NCBI GenBank assembly: GCA_030849075.1
Contig: JASAOO010003214.1
Location: forward strand, 1-29,177
DNA length: 29,177 bases
DNA from: Zelonia costaricensis
Lineage: Eukaryota; Euglenozoa; Kinetoplastea; Trypanosomatida; Trypanosomatidae
Reading direction: 5' to 3'
The notes under the pieces were generated by a model, which saw only the letters and a program-made list of their open reading frames with translations, was not told the origin of the DNA and ran no database searches. Position numbers and translations under genes: made by a program. How positions within the stretch are numbered: the stretch's first letter is position 1; each line of letters starts with the position of its first letter. Positions 9,264-17,750 of the stretch are shown here, piece by piece.

Positions 9264-10838
9264 ATGCGTCGTGCCGCCACCCTTCGCCTTGCCCGGAGCG
9301 TGACCGCCGGGACAGCTCTCCCGAGGTCCGGCATCACCATCGGGGCCTCCCCGCTTCTCGGCGCACCGACTGCGGCGGCCGTGACGGCGACCACCCTTGC
9401 GCAGAGTCGCCGCTGGCAGTCGTCGACGCCGCTGCAGAAGGACTTCAGCCACATCACGCACGACCTCGTGTGGGGGCTGTGGAACGAGGGCAACCTCTTC
9501 TCCCTCTCCGCGCCGGAGCTCATCTACTTCCTGCAACAGCACCAGCAGCAGCAGCAGATGAATTCGGCGAGCGCAGCCACCGCGGCGGCGGGGACGGCGC
9601 CACCGCCGATTGTGATCGACGCGCACGCAAAGAAGAGCACGCTTGTGCGGCAAGTCGAGGAGGTGCTGACGGTGGAGCAGGCGAACCTCGCCATCCCGCA
9701 GGACTCCGCGCCTGGCGTGACGATGACGGGCACGGACCGTGTCGAGGAGACGCTGGACGAGGCCGATGAGTACGGCGACTGGGGTGCCGAGCCGGGATTC
9801 GAGGAGCGCCGGCACATCGACTACATGGAGTTCAGTCCGCTGAACATGGGCGAGCGCTATGAGGCGCTCGTGCCGCGTGCCTACCAGCTCATGCACAGCG
9901 ACCTCTCCGCAGACGTCGCGTTGACACCAATCAACCCTGCGCGGATGCCTGGACAGAGCAAGAATAAGCTCGCCTACCTCGTCTCTAAGGTGGACGTGGA
10001 CAAGGCCAACGAACAGCACTTCCGCCGCGGCCTGGAGTGGTGCATGGCAAACCTGTGGAACACGAACATGAGCGGCGAGCTGAACATCGGCGCCGGCCGC
10101 GCCATCTTCTACCGCACCATCGCCAAGCAGAACCGCAATACGCTGCCGCTCTGGACCCTCCAGCGCCACCTGTACGCCTTCCACCCGTACGCGTGGTTCG
10201 CCATCGCGTCGGCCTCAAACGCGGAGGCAATGGAGAAGTTCGCGGAGCGGCTGGGCATGACCCTCGTGCAGGACGCGACGACGAGTTACCGCTGCAGCAT
10301 CCGCCGCGCCGGCGAAACCCTCGAAGCCGAGCTCAACGCGCAGCTGCAGTGCACTCGGCTGAACCGTCCCTGGGATCGCTTCCTTGTGTCACACTACATC
10401 CGTGCGCAGATGCCGGACATGCGCTTTCTCGTTCGGGCGCGGCACCCGATCAAGAAGCGCATTGCCGAGGCGTACCTGGAGGCGGACATCCTGCGTAGCA
10501 CACGCGACTCGGTGCAGTCGGTGCTGTCGCCGGAGCTCGGCGACGTCTTCTACTGCTGCGAGCGGGTGATTCGGAAGTGGGCTATGCGGACGCAGACGGG
10601 GGTCACGCTGCAGCTGGTCGAGACGCGCCGCACGCCGCTCATCATCACCAAGGCCGGCGACGAAGGGGAGCGGCTCGAGTACGAGTGGATCGTGGTGCTA
10701 CCGCAGAAGGCGGAGCGGGTGGACCTGGCTGCCCTGTCGAGCGAGCTGTGGAATTATGGGAACCTGCTGGCCAAGGAGCTGGAGCCGGGCATGGAGGAGT
10801 TCCTGTCACACACCATGACCGCCGCCGCCGCCTTCTAA
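9264..10838 (+). CDS. GAP1: Guide-RNA-binding complex subunit, GAP1/GAP2 (GRBC) family, putative
   Basis: The product is 524 residues. The N-terminus (about 1-55) is rich in Arg, Ala, Ser and Thr without acids, as in a mitochondrial import peptide. A SAP-like helix-turn-helix pair follows (79-90 and 120-135), split by a Gln/Ala/Pro insert at 91-115. The remaining conserved body (about 170-515) has no enzyme motif. Overall length, import signal, Trp-rich N-terminal block (WNEGNLFSLS) and lack of known domains fit the kinetoplastid guide-RNA-associated proteins GAP1/GAP2 (GRBC2/1, RESC2/1). Those form a heterotetramer that binds and stabilises guide RNAs in the U-insertion/deletion editing machinery. 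My choice of GAP1 over GAP2 rests on memory that T. brucei GAP1 lies close to an IF-2 gene; this is unverified. Start: first ATG after the splice signals; the open frame reaches 9045 but without an upstream ATG. Confidence 0.55.
   Translation: MRRAATLRLARSVTAGTALPRSGITIGASPLLGAPTAAAVTATTLAQSRRWQSSTPLQKDFSHITHDLVWGLWNEGNLFSLSAPELIYFLQQHQQQQQMNSASAATAAAGTAPPPIVIDAHAKKSTLVRQVEEVLTVEQANLAIPQDSAPGVTMTGTDRVEETLDEADEYGDWGAEPGFEERRHIDYMEFSPLNMGERYEALVPRAYQLMHSDLSADVALTPINPARMPGQSKNKLAYLVSKVDVDKANEQHFRRGLEWCMANLWNTNMSGELNIGAGRAIFYRTIAKQNRNTLPLWTLQRHLYAFHPYAWFAIASASNAEAMEKFAERLGMTLVQDATTSYRCSIRRAGETLEAELNAQLQCTRLNRPWDRFLVSHYIRAQMPDMRFLVRARHPIKKRIAEAYLEADILRSTRDSVQSVLSPELGDVFYCCERVIRKWAMRTQTGVTLQLVETRRTPLIITKAGDEGERLEYEWIVVLPQKAERVDLAALSSELWNYGNLLAKELEPGMEEFLSHTMTAAAAF
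9531..9609 (+). repeat. CAG-rich/alanine low-complexity insert within the GAP-like gene
   Basis: Residues 91-115 (Gln-rich, with five consecutive CAG codons after a His, then Ser/Ala/Pro) interrupt two predicted helices. Codon repetition suggests expansion by slippage. Confidence 0.8.
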
Positions 10839-12140
10839 AAAAAAGAGCTACTAGAGAGCGGAAGAGGGAAGGGGAGGGGAGAGAAACGAAACGGGGATAT
10901 GGGCAGAGAGGCGCACGCCATGGTGCGTGTGCGCGCCCCTCACTTCGTTCTCCGTCGCACGCAAGCTCTGATGTCGCCCCCGAGGGGTTAACTGCGTGCG
11001 CGCACGCGTGCCAGTTGGCCGAGTCACTCAGGTGTGTGTGAGTGGGTGTGGGGTGTGTGTGTAGAGGTGCGTGGTTGTTTGTAGGGGAGCTCTCACAGAA
11101 TTCTATTAGTCCGTGGGGGGGGGGGTATGAGGCCGGTGCGCGTTGTGTCTGTTCCTGCGCCTGTGTGTGTGCGCGAAATGATGGAGTGATTTGTGCTTGT
11201 GATGACTACGCGTGTGTGTGTGCGTGTTTGTGTTGATGTGGTTCTGCGCTTCTTTAACGAGCCGGAAGTTCTTTTTACCGACGAAACGGGGACGTGGGTC
11301 TGACGTCACGTCAGGGAGGCAGGGGAGGGAGGTCGTTGTGAGAACGAACAGAGCAGAATCGACGAGAATCAGAGAAGCGTGTGAAAAGCGACCTGAAGCT
11401 CAAGCGCGAGCCCACCTGCTCTCACTCCATCTCCCTCTGAAACGCAGCGACGTCCTGATCGCGTCACGCAGTCGTGCTGTCGTTCTCTTAGTTCTCGCCC
11501 CCCCCCCCGGCTTGTCTCCTTCTTCCCTGACTCCGTCGCACCTTCTCTGTCGCAGAGTCCTCCCGTCCTCGCGGACGCCTCGATCTCTCTCTCTCTCTCG
11601 CACATCGCAAACACGCAAAGGGCCGCCAACAGAAAAGAAAAAGCGAAAACAAGAGCCACACGGAGAACATGTCGGAAGAAGTAAGAACACGAAGAACTTC
11701 ACGTTGCGGAGGTCGCCGTGACAGGAAGCACCGGGTGCGTTACCGCACATTCTAGCCGCAGCTTTTCACACACAGCCTTGCCCATTCGCCTCGATCGCTC
11801 TGTTGTGCTTCTCCCGCAGGAGAGGGTTTATCGACGCTTTGCACCGACGCACACAGCACTCGCTCTCCTGTCGAGCTCAAGTGTAAGCCGCCCGATCTTC
11901 AGGGCTTCTCCTGGGTCCGTCATCTACGCTCGCATCCGTATGTGTGTGTGTGTGTGTGTCCTTGTTCATCAGCCTGTCACGCACCGCGCGCAGCGCCACC
12001 AGGATGCCGCGCCGCGGCTACACTCTTGCCACAGCCAATCGTCTCCTTCCTCTCCGCCCCCTTCCCCCCTAACACACCGCTTTTCTTTTTCGCTTCTTCG
12101 CGTCAACACACCCTTTACTTCTCCCACCGCCCCCCCTCTC

Positions 12141-12160
12141 ACCCCACCCCACCCCACCCC
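12141..12160. repeat. (ACCCC)4 tandem repeat
   Basis: Four exact copies of the pentamer ACCCC read as GGGGT repeats on the - strand, giving four G4 runs with one-base loops. That is an ideal quadruplex pattern on the template strand. Confidence 0.9.
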
Positions 12161-12422
12161 ACCATACCACTACCCTCCCCCTCCCCATATACACATGAAC
12201 ACGCAACACGACCACGCTATCGCTCCCGCAGGAATCCCCCCCCCCCTTGCTACACTCGTACTAACCCGTCTTCTTGCCTTTTTCCCCCACCCTGTGCCAC
12301 CCTAGCTTTCAGGTCAACGTGTTCCCTCCTCCCTCTTTTCACCTCAGTCCCTCACCTGTGCGTCTGCGTGTGTGTCCCACGCGTTTCCTGCACGTTCTGG
12401 TCCCGCATGACTGGCCCGCATC

Positions 12423-12452
12423 CACCACGTCCGTCGTCACCACGTCCGTCGT
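12423..12452. repeat. 15-bp tandem duplication
   Basis: Two exact adjacent copies of CACCACGTCCGTCGT lie in the 5' flank of eIF5B. It appears non-coding; it shows as a repeated Thr-Thr-Asp-Val-Val in a spurious - strand frame. Confidence 0.85.
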
Positions 12453-12743
12453 CACCCCGCCCGCACCGCCTTCTGCGTTGCGAGTGCACACCCCCAACGT
12501 CCCACAACGCCACCTCGCGCCGTCGGCGAAGACGCACATCCACACCGTGAGAGCAATCAAATAGCAAAATAAAAAAAAGAAGAAAAAAAGAATTCGAATA
12601 CAACAGGTGCAAGACGCTGCCGTGTGTTTACCTTCGCCGTGCCCCCATTTTTGTTTTGCCGCGCCCCCCCCCTCTCCTTCCTCCCCCCCCCCATTCCTTC
12701 GGTCACACGTTTTGGTTTCTCAGCTACCACAGGCACTACACAT

Positions 12744-12774
12744 CCCCCCAACCCCCAACCCCCACCCCACCCCC
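12744..12774. repeat. C-run array (telomere-like TTGGGG pattern on - strand)
   Basis: C runs of 6, 5, 5, 4 and 5 bases are separated by AA, AA, A and A. The - strand therefore reads as irregular TTGGGGG/TGGGG units, which are strongly quadruplex prone. Confidence 0.8.
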
Positions 12775-12778
12775 AAAC

Positions 12779-12843
12779 AGTCCCTTCTCTATCTCTCTTT
12801 CTCTTCTGCCTACTTTCATTTCTTCCTCTGCACTTATTATCAG
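12779..12843 (+). promoter_or_regulatory. Candidate spliced-leader acceptor for eIF5B
   Basis: A long T/C tract (12780-12829) is followed by AG at 12842-12843. A second candidate AG is at 12936-12937, after another C/T stretch. Which one is used decides whether the mini-ORF at 12851-12868 is in the leader. Confidence 0.5.
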
Positions 12844-12850
12844 CTCTAGC

Positions 12851-12868
12851 ATGGTCGTCACGTCCTGA
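12851..12868 (+). other. Possible upstream mini-ORF (5 codons) in the eIF5B leader
   Basis: An ATG followed by four codons and TGA lies eight bases after the candidate acceptor AG at 12843. It would be the first ATG of the mRNA if that acceptor is used, and would be spliced off if the acceptor at 12937 is used. Confidence 0.3.
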
Positions 12869-13041
12869 CGGTTTTACTGGATAGGTTTCTTGCGGCCCAC
12901 CCACCCCCCTCCACCGCCTTATCACCAACGCGCACAGGCTCCGGTAGCTGTTCTCTACTCCACACCACCACACCTATCGCCCCCCTCCCCCTCCCCCTCC
13001 GGCACACCACCTTCCCCATCCGCACCGAACACACGTGAGCC

Positions 13042-15498
13042 ATGCCGCCAAAGGCACCGAAGGGGGCGCCCAAGGCGGCGGCCAAGAAGGGGCCGCCGAA
13101 CGCGATGCTGGCGAAGTTGAAGATGAAGATGGAGCTGCAGAAGGCGGAGGAGGAGCGGCTGCGTCTGGAAGCTGAGGAAGAGGAGCGCCGCATCCGCGAG
13201 GAGGAGCGCCTGGCGGAGGAGCAGCGCAAGTTCGAAGAGGCTGAGCGGCAGCGGGAGCGGGATCGGCAGAAGGAAGAGGAGCGCGTGGCGCGCAAGGAGC
13301 GCAAACTTGCCGGCAAGAACGACACGCTGGACCGCATGCGGGCCGCGGGCATGATTCTGCCCGACGTGGACAAGATCCGGCACGACGAGGAGGCCCGCAA
13401 GGAGGAGGAGAAGAACGCGCCACCGAAGCCGAAGCCGAAGCCGAAGCCGGTGGCCATCATCGCAGCGGCGGCGCCCGCCAAGGAGGAGTCGGAGGAGGAG
13501 GGCGAGCTGACAGACGCGACCGAGTCGGACGAGGAGGTGGACGAGGACGACTGGGAGGCCGTGATGGAGCGCGATGAGCGGCGCGTGACGCGGCACAACA
13601 ACAACGAGCGCATCCGGGCCGAGCGGGTGTCACGCAAGGAGGAGCGTGCGGCGGCGAAGCTGCGGGAGGCCGAGGAGGCGCGGGCGAAGGACCACGTGCT
13701 GGAGAAGGTGAGCAACCTGCGCTCCCCCATCTGCTGCGTGCTCGGCCACGTCGATACGGGCAAAACGAGCCTGCTGGACCGCATCCGCTCAACCAATGTG
13801 CAGGGCGGTGAGGCGGGCGGTATCACGCAGCAGATCGGCGCCACCTTCTTCCCGCGTGAGTCGCTCGTGTCGGCCACCGAGGAGCTCAACAAGAAGTACA
13901 AGTACAACCTGAACGTGCCCGGCCTCCTGGTGATCGACACACCCGGCCACGAGTCCTTCACGAACCTGCGGAGTCGCGGTAGCAGCCTGTGCGACATTGC
14001 CATTCTTGTCGTCGACATCATGCACGGGCTGGAGCAGCAGACGCGCGAGTCCATCCGGCTGCTGCGCGAGAAGAAGTGCCCCTTTATTGTGGCGCTCAAC
14101 AAGGTGGACCGGCTTTACGACTGGCAGTCGCACGAGAACATGGACATCCAGCAGTCGCTGGAGCTGCAGAAGGCGCACGTCCGCAGCGAGTTCAACACGC
14201 GCTGGAGTCAGGTGAAGAACGAAATGTCTGCCGAGGGGCTCAACTCCGAGCTGTACTACAACAACAAGGAGGTTCGCAAGTTCGTCTCGGTCGTGCCCAC
14301 GTCGGCGCGGACCGGTGAGGGCGTGTGCGACCTGCTGCTGCTTGAGATTCAGCTCGTGCAGCAGTTCATGGAGGGCAAGGTGACGTACAAGGACGACCTG
14401 CAGTGCACCGTGCTCGAGGTGAAGCCCATCACCGGGTACGGCTTCACGATCGATGTCATCCTCATCAACGGCGAGCTGCACGAGGGCGACGACATCTGCC
14501 TGTGCGGGCAGAACGGCGCCATCTTCACTCAGATCCGCTCGCTGCTGACGCCGCAGCCGCTGCGGGAGATGCGGGTGCGCGGCGACTACATCCATCACAA
14601 GTCGATCAAGGCGGCCATGGGGGTGAAGATTTCGGGCAACGAGCTTGAGTACGTCGTGCCCGGCACGCAGCTGCTCGTGGTGCACCCCCACGACGACAAG
14701 GCGAAGGTGGCGGAGCTGGTGATGAAGGATGCGACGAACATCAACGAGTTCCTCGACCCCGACGGCCTGGGTGTCAGCGTGCAGAGCAGCACCCTCGGCG
14801 CGCTGGAGGCGCTGCTGTCGTTCCTCAAGGACATGAAGATTCCTGTGGCAAGCATCGCCATCGGTCCCATTCACAAGCGCCACATGCACCAAGTGCTCTC
14901 CATGAAGCGGCGCGAGCCGCGCTTCGCTGTCATTCTCGCCTTCGACGTCAACGTCTCCGACGAGGCGCGTGATATCGCCAAGAAGAACGACATCGACATC
15001 TTCGAGGCGAACATCATCTACCACCTCTTCGACAAGTTCACGCGGTACATCAACGAGTACGAGCAGCGCGAGAAGGACCGCCTGCGCGCCGTGGCCGTCT
15101 TCCCGGCGCAGCTGAAGATCATCGGTGAGGCCATTCACGCCACCGACCCCATCATCCTCCCCATCACGGTGGAGCGCGGGCAGCTGCGCCCTGGCACGCC
15201 GCTGAGCGCGCTGCGCAAGAAGGATGACAGCGTTGTCGTGATTGGACGTGTCATGTCGATGGAGCGCGACAACCGCCCGGTCGAGATTGGCACGCCTGGC
15301 ATGGACCTTGCCGTGAAGATCAACTCGGGCGAGTCTGGTGTGTCGGTGGGTCGGCAGTTCGACGACAACGACGTTATCATCTCCCACATCACGCGCCAGT
15401 CCGTCGATGCCGTGAAGAAGTTCAAGGATGAGCTAAAGCCGGATGACGTGCTGCTGCTCGCCTCGCTCATTAAGGTGCTGAAGGTGCCGAATAAGTGA
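13042..15498 (+). CDS. eIF5B: Eukaryotic translation initiation factor 5B (IF-2 family GTPase)
   Basis: The product is 818 residues. Residues 1-225 form a Lys/Glu-rich, coiled-coil-like N-terminal extension with a Pro-Lys repeat near 130-139 and an acidic stretch near 151-178. The GTPase domain starts near 228: G1 GHVDTGKT at 235-242, G2 Thr in GGITQQIGATFFP, G3 DTPGHE at 299-304, G4 NKVD at 353-356, and G5 TSAR at 420-423. Beta-barrel domain II, domain III and the C-terminal barrel (domain IV) follow. The histidine of DTPGH needed for GTP hydrolysis is present. The factor promotes ribosomal subunit joining and works with eIF1A in the cytosol. It is shorter than yeast (about 1000) or human (about 1220) eIF5B because the N-terminal extension is reduced; the core is complete. 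The start ATG is the only reasonable one, just after a C-rich leader. Confidence 0.97.
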   Translation: MPPKAPKGAPKAAAKKGPPNAMLAKLKMKMELQKAEEERLRLEAEEEERRIREEERLAEEQRKFEEAERQRERDRQKEEERVARKERKLAGKNDTLDRMRAAGMILPDVDKIRHDEEARKEEEKNAPPKPKPKPKPVAIIAAAAPAKEESEEEGELTDATESDEEVDEDDWEAVMERDERRVTRHNNNERIRAERVSRKEERAAAKLREAEEARAKDHVLEKVSNLRSPICCVLGHVDTGKTSLLDRIRSTNVQGGEAGGITQQIGATFFPRESLVSATEELNKKYKYNLNVPGLLVIDTPGHESFTNLRSRGSSLCDIAILVVDIMHGLEQQTRESIRLLREKKCPFIVALNKVDRLYDWQSHENMDIQQSLELQKAHVRSEFNTRWSQVKNEMSAEGLNSELYYNNKEVRKFVSVVPTSARTGEGVCDLLLLEIQLVQQFMEGKVTYKDDLQCTVLEVKPITGYGFTIDVILINGELHEGDDICLCGQNGAIFTQIRSLLTPQPLREMRVRGDYIHHKSIKAAMGVKISGNELEYVVPGTQLLVVHPHDDKAKVAELVMKDATNINEFLDPDGLGVSVQSSTLGALEALLSFLKDMKIPVASIAIGPIHKRHMHQVLSMKRREPRFAVILAFDVNVSDEARDIAKKNDIDIFEANIIYHLFDKFTRYINEYEQREKDRLRAVAVFPAQLKIIGEAIHATDPIILPITVERGQLRPGTPLSALRKKDDSVVVIGRVMSMERDNRPVEIGTPGMDLAVKINSGESGVSVGRQFDDNDVIISHITRQSVDAVKKFKDELKPDDVLLLASLIKVLKVPNK

Positions 15499-15592
15499 GC
15501 ACCTTCTCCGCTCTAACCCCCACCATGAAAGGCGGAAGTGGGTCCGTAACGAAGGCGGCGCGCAAGTGAAGCTGCTCCAGTGTGAAATGAAA

Positions 15593-15629
15593 AGGAGGAC
15601 ACGTCGTCTCCCACACGACGTGTCCTCTT
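15593..15629 (+). other. Strong RNA hairpin in the eIF5B 3' flank
   Basis: Bases 15595-15607 pair perfectly with 15615-15627 (13 Watson-Crick pairs). The stem is extended by a G:U (15594/15628) and an A:U (15593/15629) pair and closes a 7-base loop, CTCCCAC (15608-15614). It lies about 95 bases after the eIF5B stop codon, so it should be in the 3' UTR. There is no T-run after it, so a bacterial-type terminator is not implied. Confidence 0.85.
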
Positions 15630-15758
15630 CCACTCTTGTACTTGCCTTCACCGTCAGTGCAGTGCTCTACGCTCTACCAGCGCGTAGCCGCGTCACCGCT
15701 CACTTCACCACTTCCCTCGTGCTGCGATGTGTGCGTGTGTGGTTGTGTGTGTGTGTGT

Positions 15759-15775
15759 GGGGGGGGTGGGGGGGG
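15759..15775 (+). repeat. G8-T-G8 run
   Basis: Two eight-base G runs are separated by one T directly after a (TG)n microsatellite. The segment alone can supply four G3 runs for a quadruplex. It is the longest G-rich run on the + strand of the window. Confidence 0.85.
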
Positions 15776-17641
15776 AGTGGCTGTGTGACGCTGCTGCTTG
15801 TTTCCCTTTTGGGTCTTTTTTTTGGTTGTGTTGTCGGAATGCTCACATCTCGTCTTGTGCCTGCGTGTGTCTTGAAGTATGCGGGTCTTGTTCGCCCGTG
15901 TGAGGGGACGTCTGGGCCAGTGAGCGTGTGTGTGTGTGTGTCTGTATCTTTCTGAGTGTGTGTGTGCGTGTGAGGGGAGGGTGCACGCGTTTCGAGCTCG
16001 CCTCCATGGACTCCCTCCTCCCGCTCTCCTGTGTGTTCACACACACATAAACACACATCTATATACACACACACACACACAACCTCCCGTTTCTTAACTT
16101 GATACTACCTTTAACTAAAAGAAAGAAGCGCACAGAGAAGTGTGGCCGTTTGTTCTTGTTTGTCTGCTGTGCGCTTGTGAGTTTCTGGTTGTCGTTGTCT
16201 GTGAAGTTGGCCTTGTGCAGTGTTAACGTGTCATTGTGTGAGTGGGTGCCGGTGTACGTCAGAGTTCCCCACACCCGCTTTGCCGGGTACTGCGTGAGCA
16301 GGTGGCTGCCCTCTCTCGCCCCCTCCTCTCCCCCCTGCCGCAGCACTCTGCATCGAGTCACCTCGCGATCCCACCGCACACGCACACCGCATTTTTTTTT
16401 TGCAAAGTACGCTGCGCAAAGCGCTTTCCTGTTTTGTGCTGATCTGTTTGATGCCCCGCCGCGCACCCATTATTGTCCGCCAGTGTGTCCCAACGGTGAG
16501 TGTGTACGAGCTGAGGCAAGAGTGGGGGAAGGGGCGGCACGGGGCCGTGTGGTGGCGTGGGCACACCGCCGCCGCTGCTCCTCGTGGCTTGCGCATCCCC
16601 CCCCCCCCCTCGCTTCACACTGAAGTGCTGCCAGGGCTCTGTCACGCACGTACCTGCATGGACGGCTGCAGACGTGTCTTGGCGGGCGGGGAGAGGCTTT
16701 CCCTCTGTTGATGGTAGACTCGCTGTCGTCGTCGCTCCCTGATCTTTTTGTGGTGCGTTGCTCGATCGTGGGTCGGTGCGGCGTGGCGGACCGTCGTCGC
16801 AGACAAGTCGGTGGCGCTGTTGTGGTTCTTCTCCCCCCTCCCTTCTCCCTGCGCCTCGTAGGCGCGCCGCATAAGAGCGCGCTGCCACTCCTTCATCCTT
16901 GCGCACCCCTCCGCGCTAACCCGTGACGACAGCCTCAGCGAGTCCTGATGAGGACGGGAAGGTCGGAGGGGGGTTCGGAGTTTCCCTCCGCCTCTCCCCC
17001 CCCCTTCCACCTTCCCCTTCACCATTAAAGCAGAGTCCTCAAAGACAAGAAAAAAATGATGGCTCACAACACAAAAAAAAACTCAAAAGGGGCCCTCGTT
17101 GTCCAGCAAACGGCTGCCCTTCACCAAGCGGAGGGTGGCCTGCAACGGGGTGAGGAGGGGGTGGGAGTACAACGTGAAAAGGGGCGTCGATCACACACAC
17201 ACACACGCGCGGCAGACGAAAGGCGCGGCCGCCGTGCCGTAGCTGACGGACTCCCTTTGTAGTCCCGTCTGCTCCCGTTCAAGCCATCGATGGACTTCGG
17301 GCACCGTGCAGCTCCTCTGTTGCGGTTCGTGATGCTTTTTTTTTCTTCTGTTTGGCGAGTCCACGACCCCCCGCTGTGCATACACGTGAGGAGGGAGAGG
17401 GGGGGGGGGCAAAAACGTAGGAGAAGCTCTTAGAACGCGCGAGAGATCCCGTGTACGTTGCTCCACTTGAAGCTGGCCGACACCCCCCCCATCGTGTTGC
17501 CGTCACGTCTCACGTGGTGTGCTTCCGTCTTCCCCCCCCCGTCCTCACGTCCTCCCAGTCCGCGGGCCCTCTCGGGGTACATGACACGCACTGACAGACC
17601 TCCTTGTACTGTTCCTCGACCCCTTCTCGCCGTGCCGTTCC

Positions 17642-17728
17642 TTACTTTTGTTTTTTTCCGTTTCTGTTGTTTTCCGCTGCACGCATGTCACATCTATGCA
17701 CTACACTGCGCACGCTTCGCCATAACAG
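17642..17728 (+). promoter_or_regulatory. Spliced-leader acceptor for the 17751 gene
   Basis: A T-rich pyrimidine tract (17642-17678) is followed by AG at 17727-17728, the first AG after it. The in-frame ATG at 17685 lies upstream of this AG and would be removed, leaving 17751 as the first ATG, 22 bases downstream. Confidence 0.6.
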
Positions 17729-17750
17729 AACGGAAGCCACTCGGACGATC

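Larger units (their letters stand above)
10839..13041. other. Spacer between the GAP-like gene and eIF5B
   Basis: I find no gene in these 2.2 kb. The first part is purine rich (10846-10900) with a GC palindrome at 10994-11007. A G-run lies at 11117-11126, TG runs at 11212-11224 and 11941-11958, and a CT run at 11584-11599. C-rich arrays occur at 12141-12160 and 12744-12774. A 15-base direct tandem repeat occupies 12423-12452. A-rich sequence at 12560-12600 precedes the eIF5B splice signals. Confidence 0.55.
15499..17750. other. Spacer between eIF5B and the C5orf34-like gene
   Basis: These 2.25 kb hold the eIF5B 3' hairpin (15593-15629), a double G8 run (15759-15775), TG runs (15736-15758, 15926-15941), a CA run (16064-16081), C-runs (16599-16609, 17483-17490) and A-rich patches near 17048-17090. 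An ATG frame at 16451 encodes a Cys/Arg-containing product but has no recognisable features. I call no gene. Confidence 0.55.

Noticed and set aside
13789..15387. 532-codon - strand frame opposite eIF5B
   Set aside because: It is an antisense frame of a clearly conserved gene; its Val/Leu/Asp/His/Arg-rich product is the usual result of GC3-rich codons read backwards.
16451..16711. ATG frame encoding an Arg/Cys-containing product in the spacer after eIF5B
   Set aside because: It crosses a C-run coding poly-Pro, shows no domain, and has no clear pyrimidine tract plus AG close upstream.
17604..17750. Upstream extension of the C5orf34-like protein (TTG at 17604, ATG at 17685)
   Set aside because: Both starts lie before the first AG after the pyrimidine tract (17728), so they should be absent from the mature mRNA.
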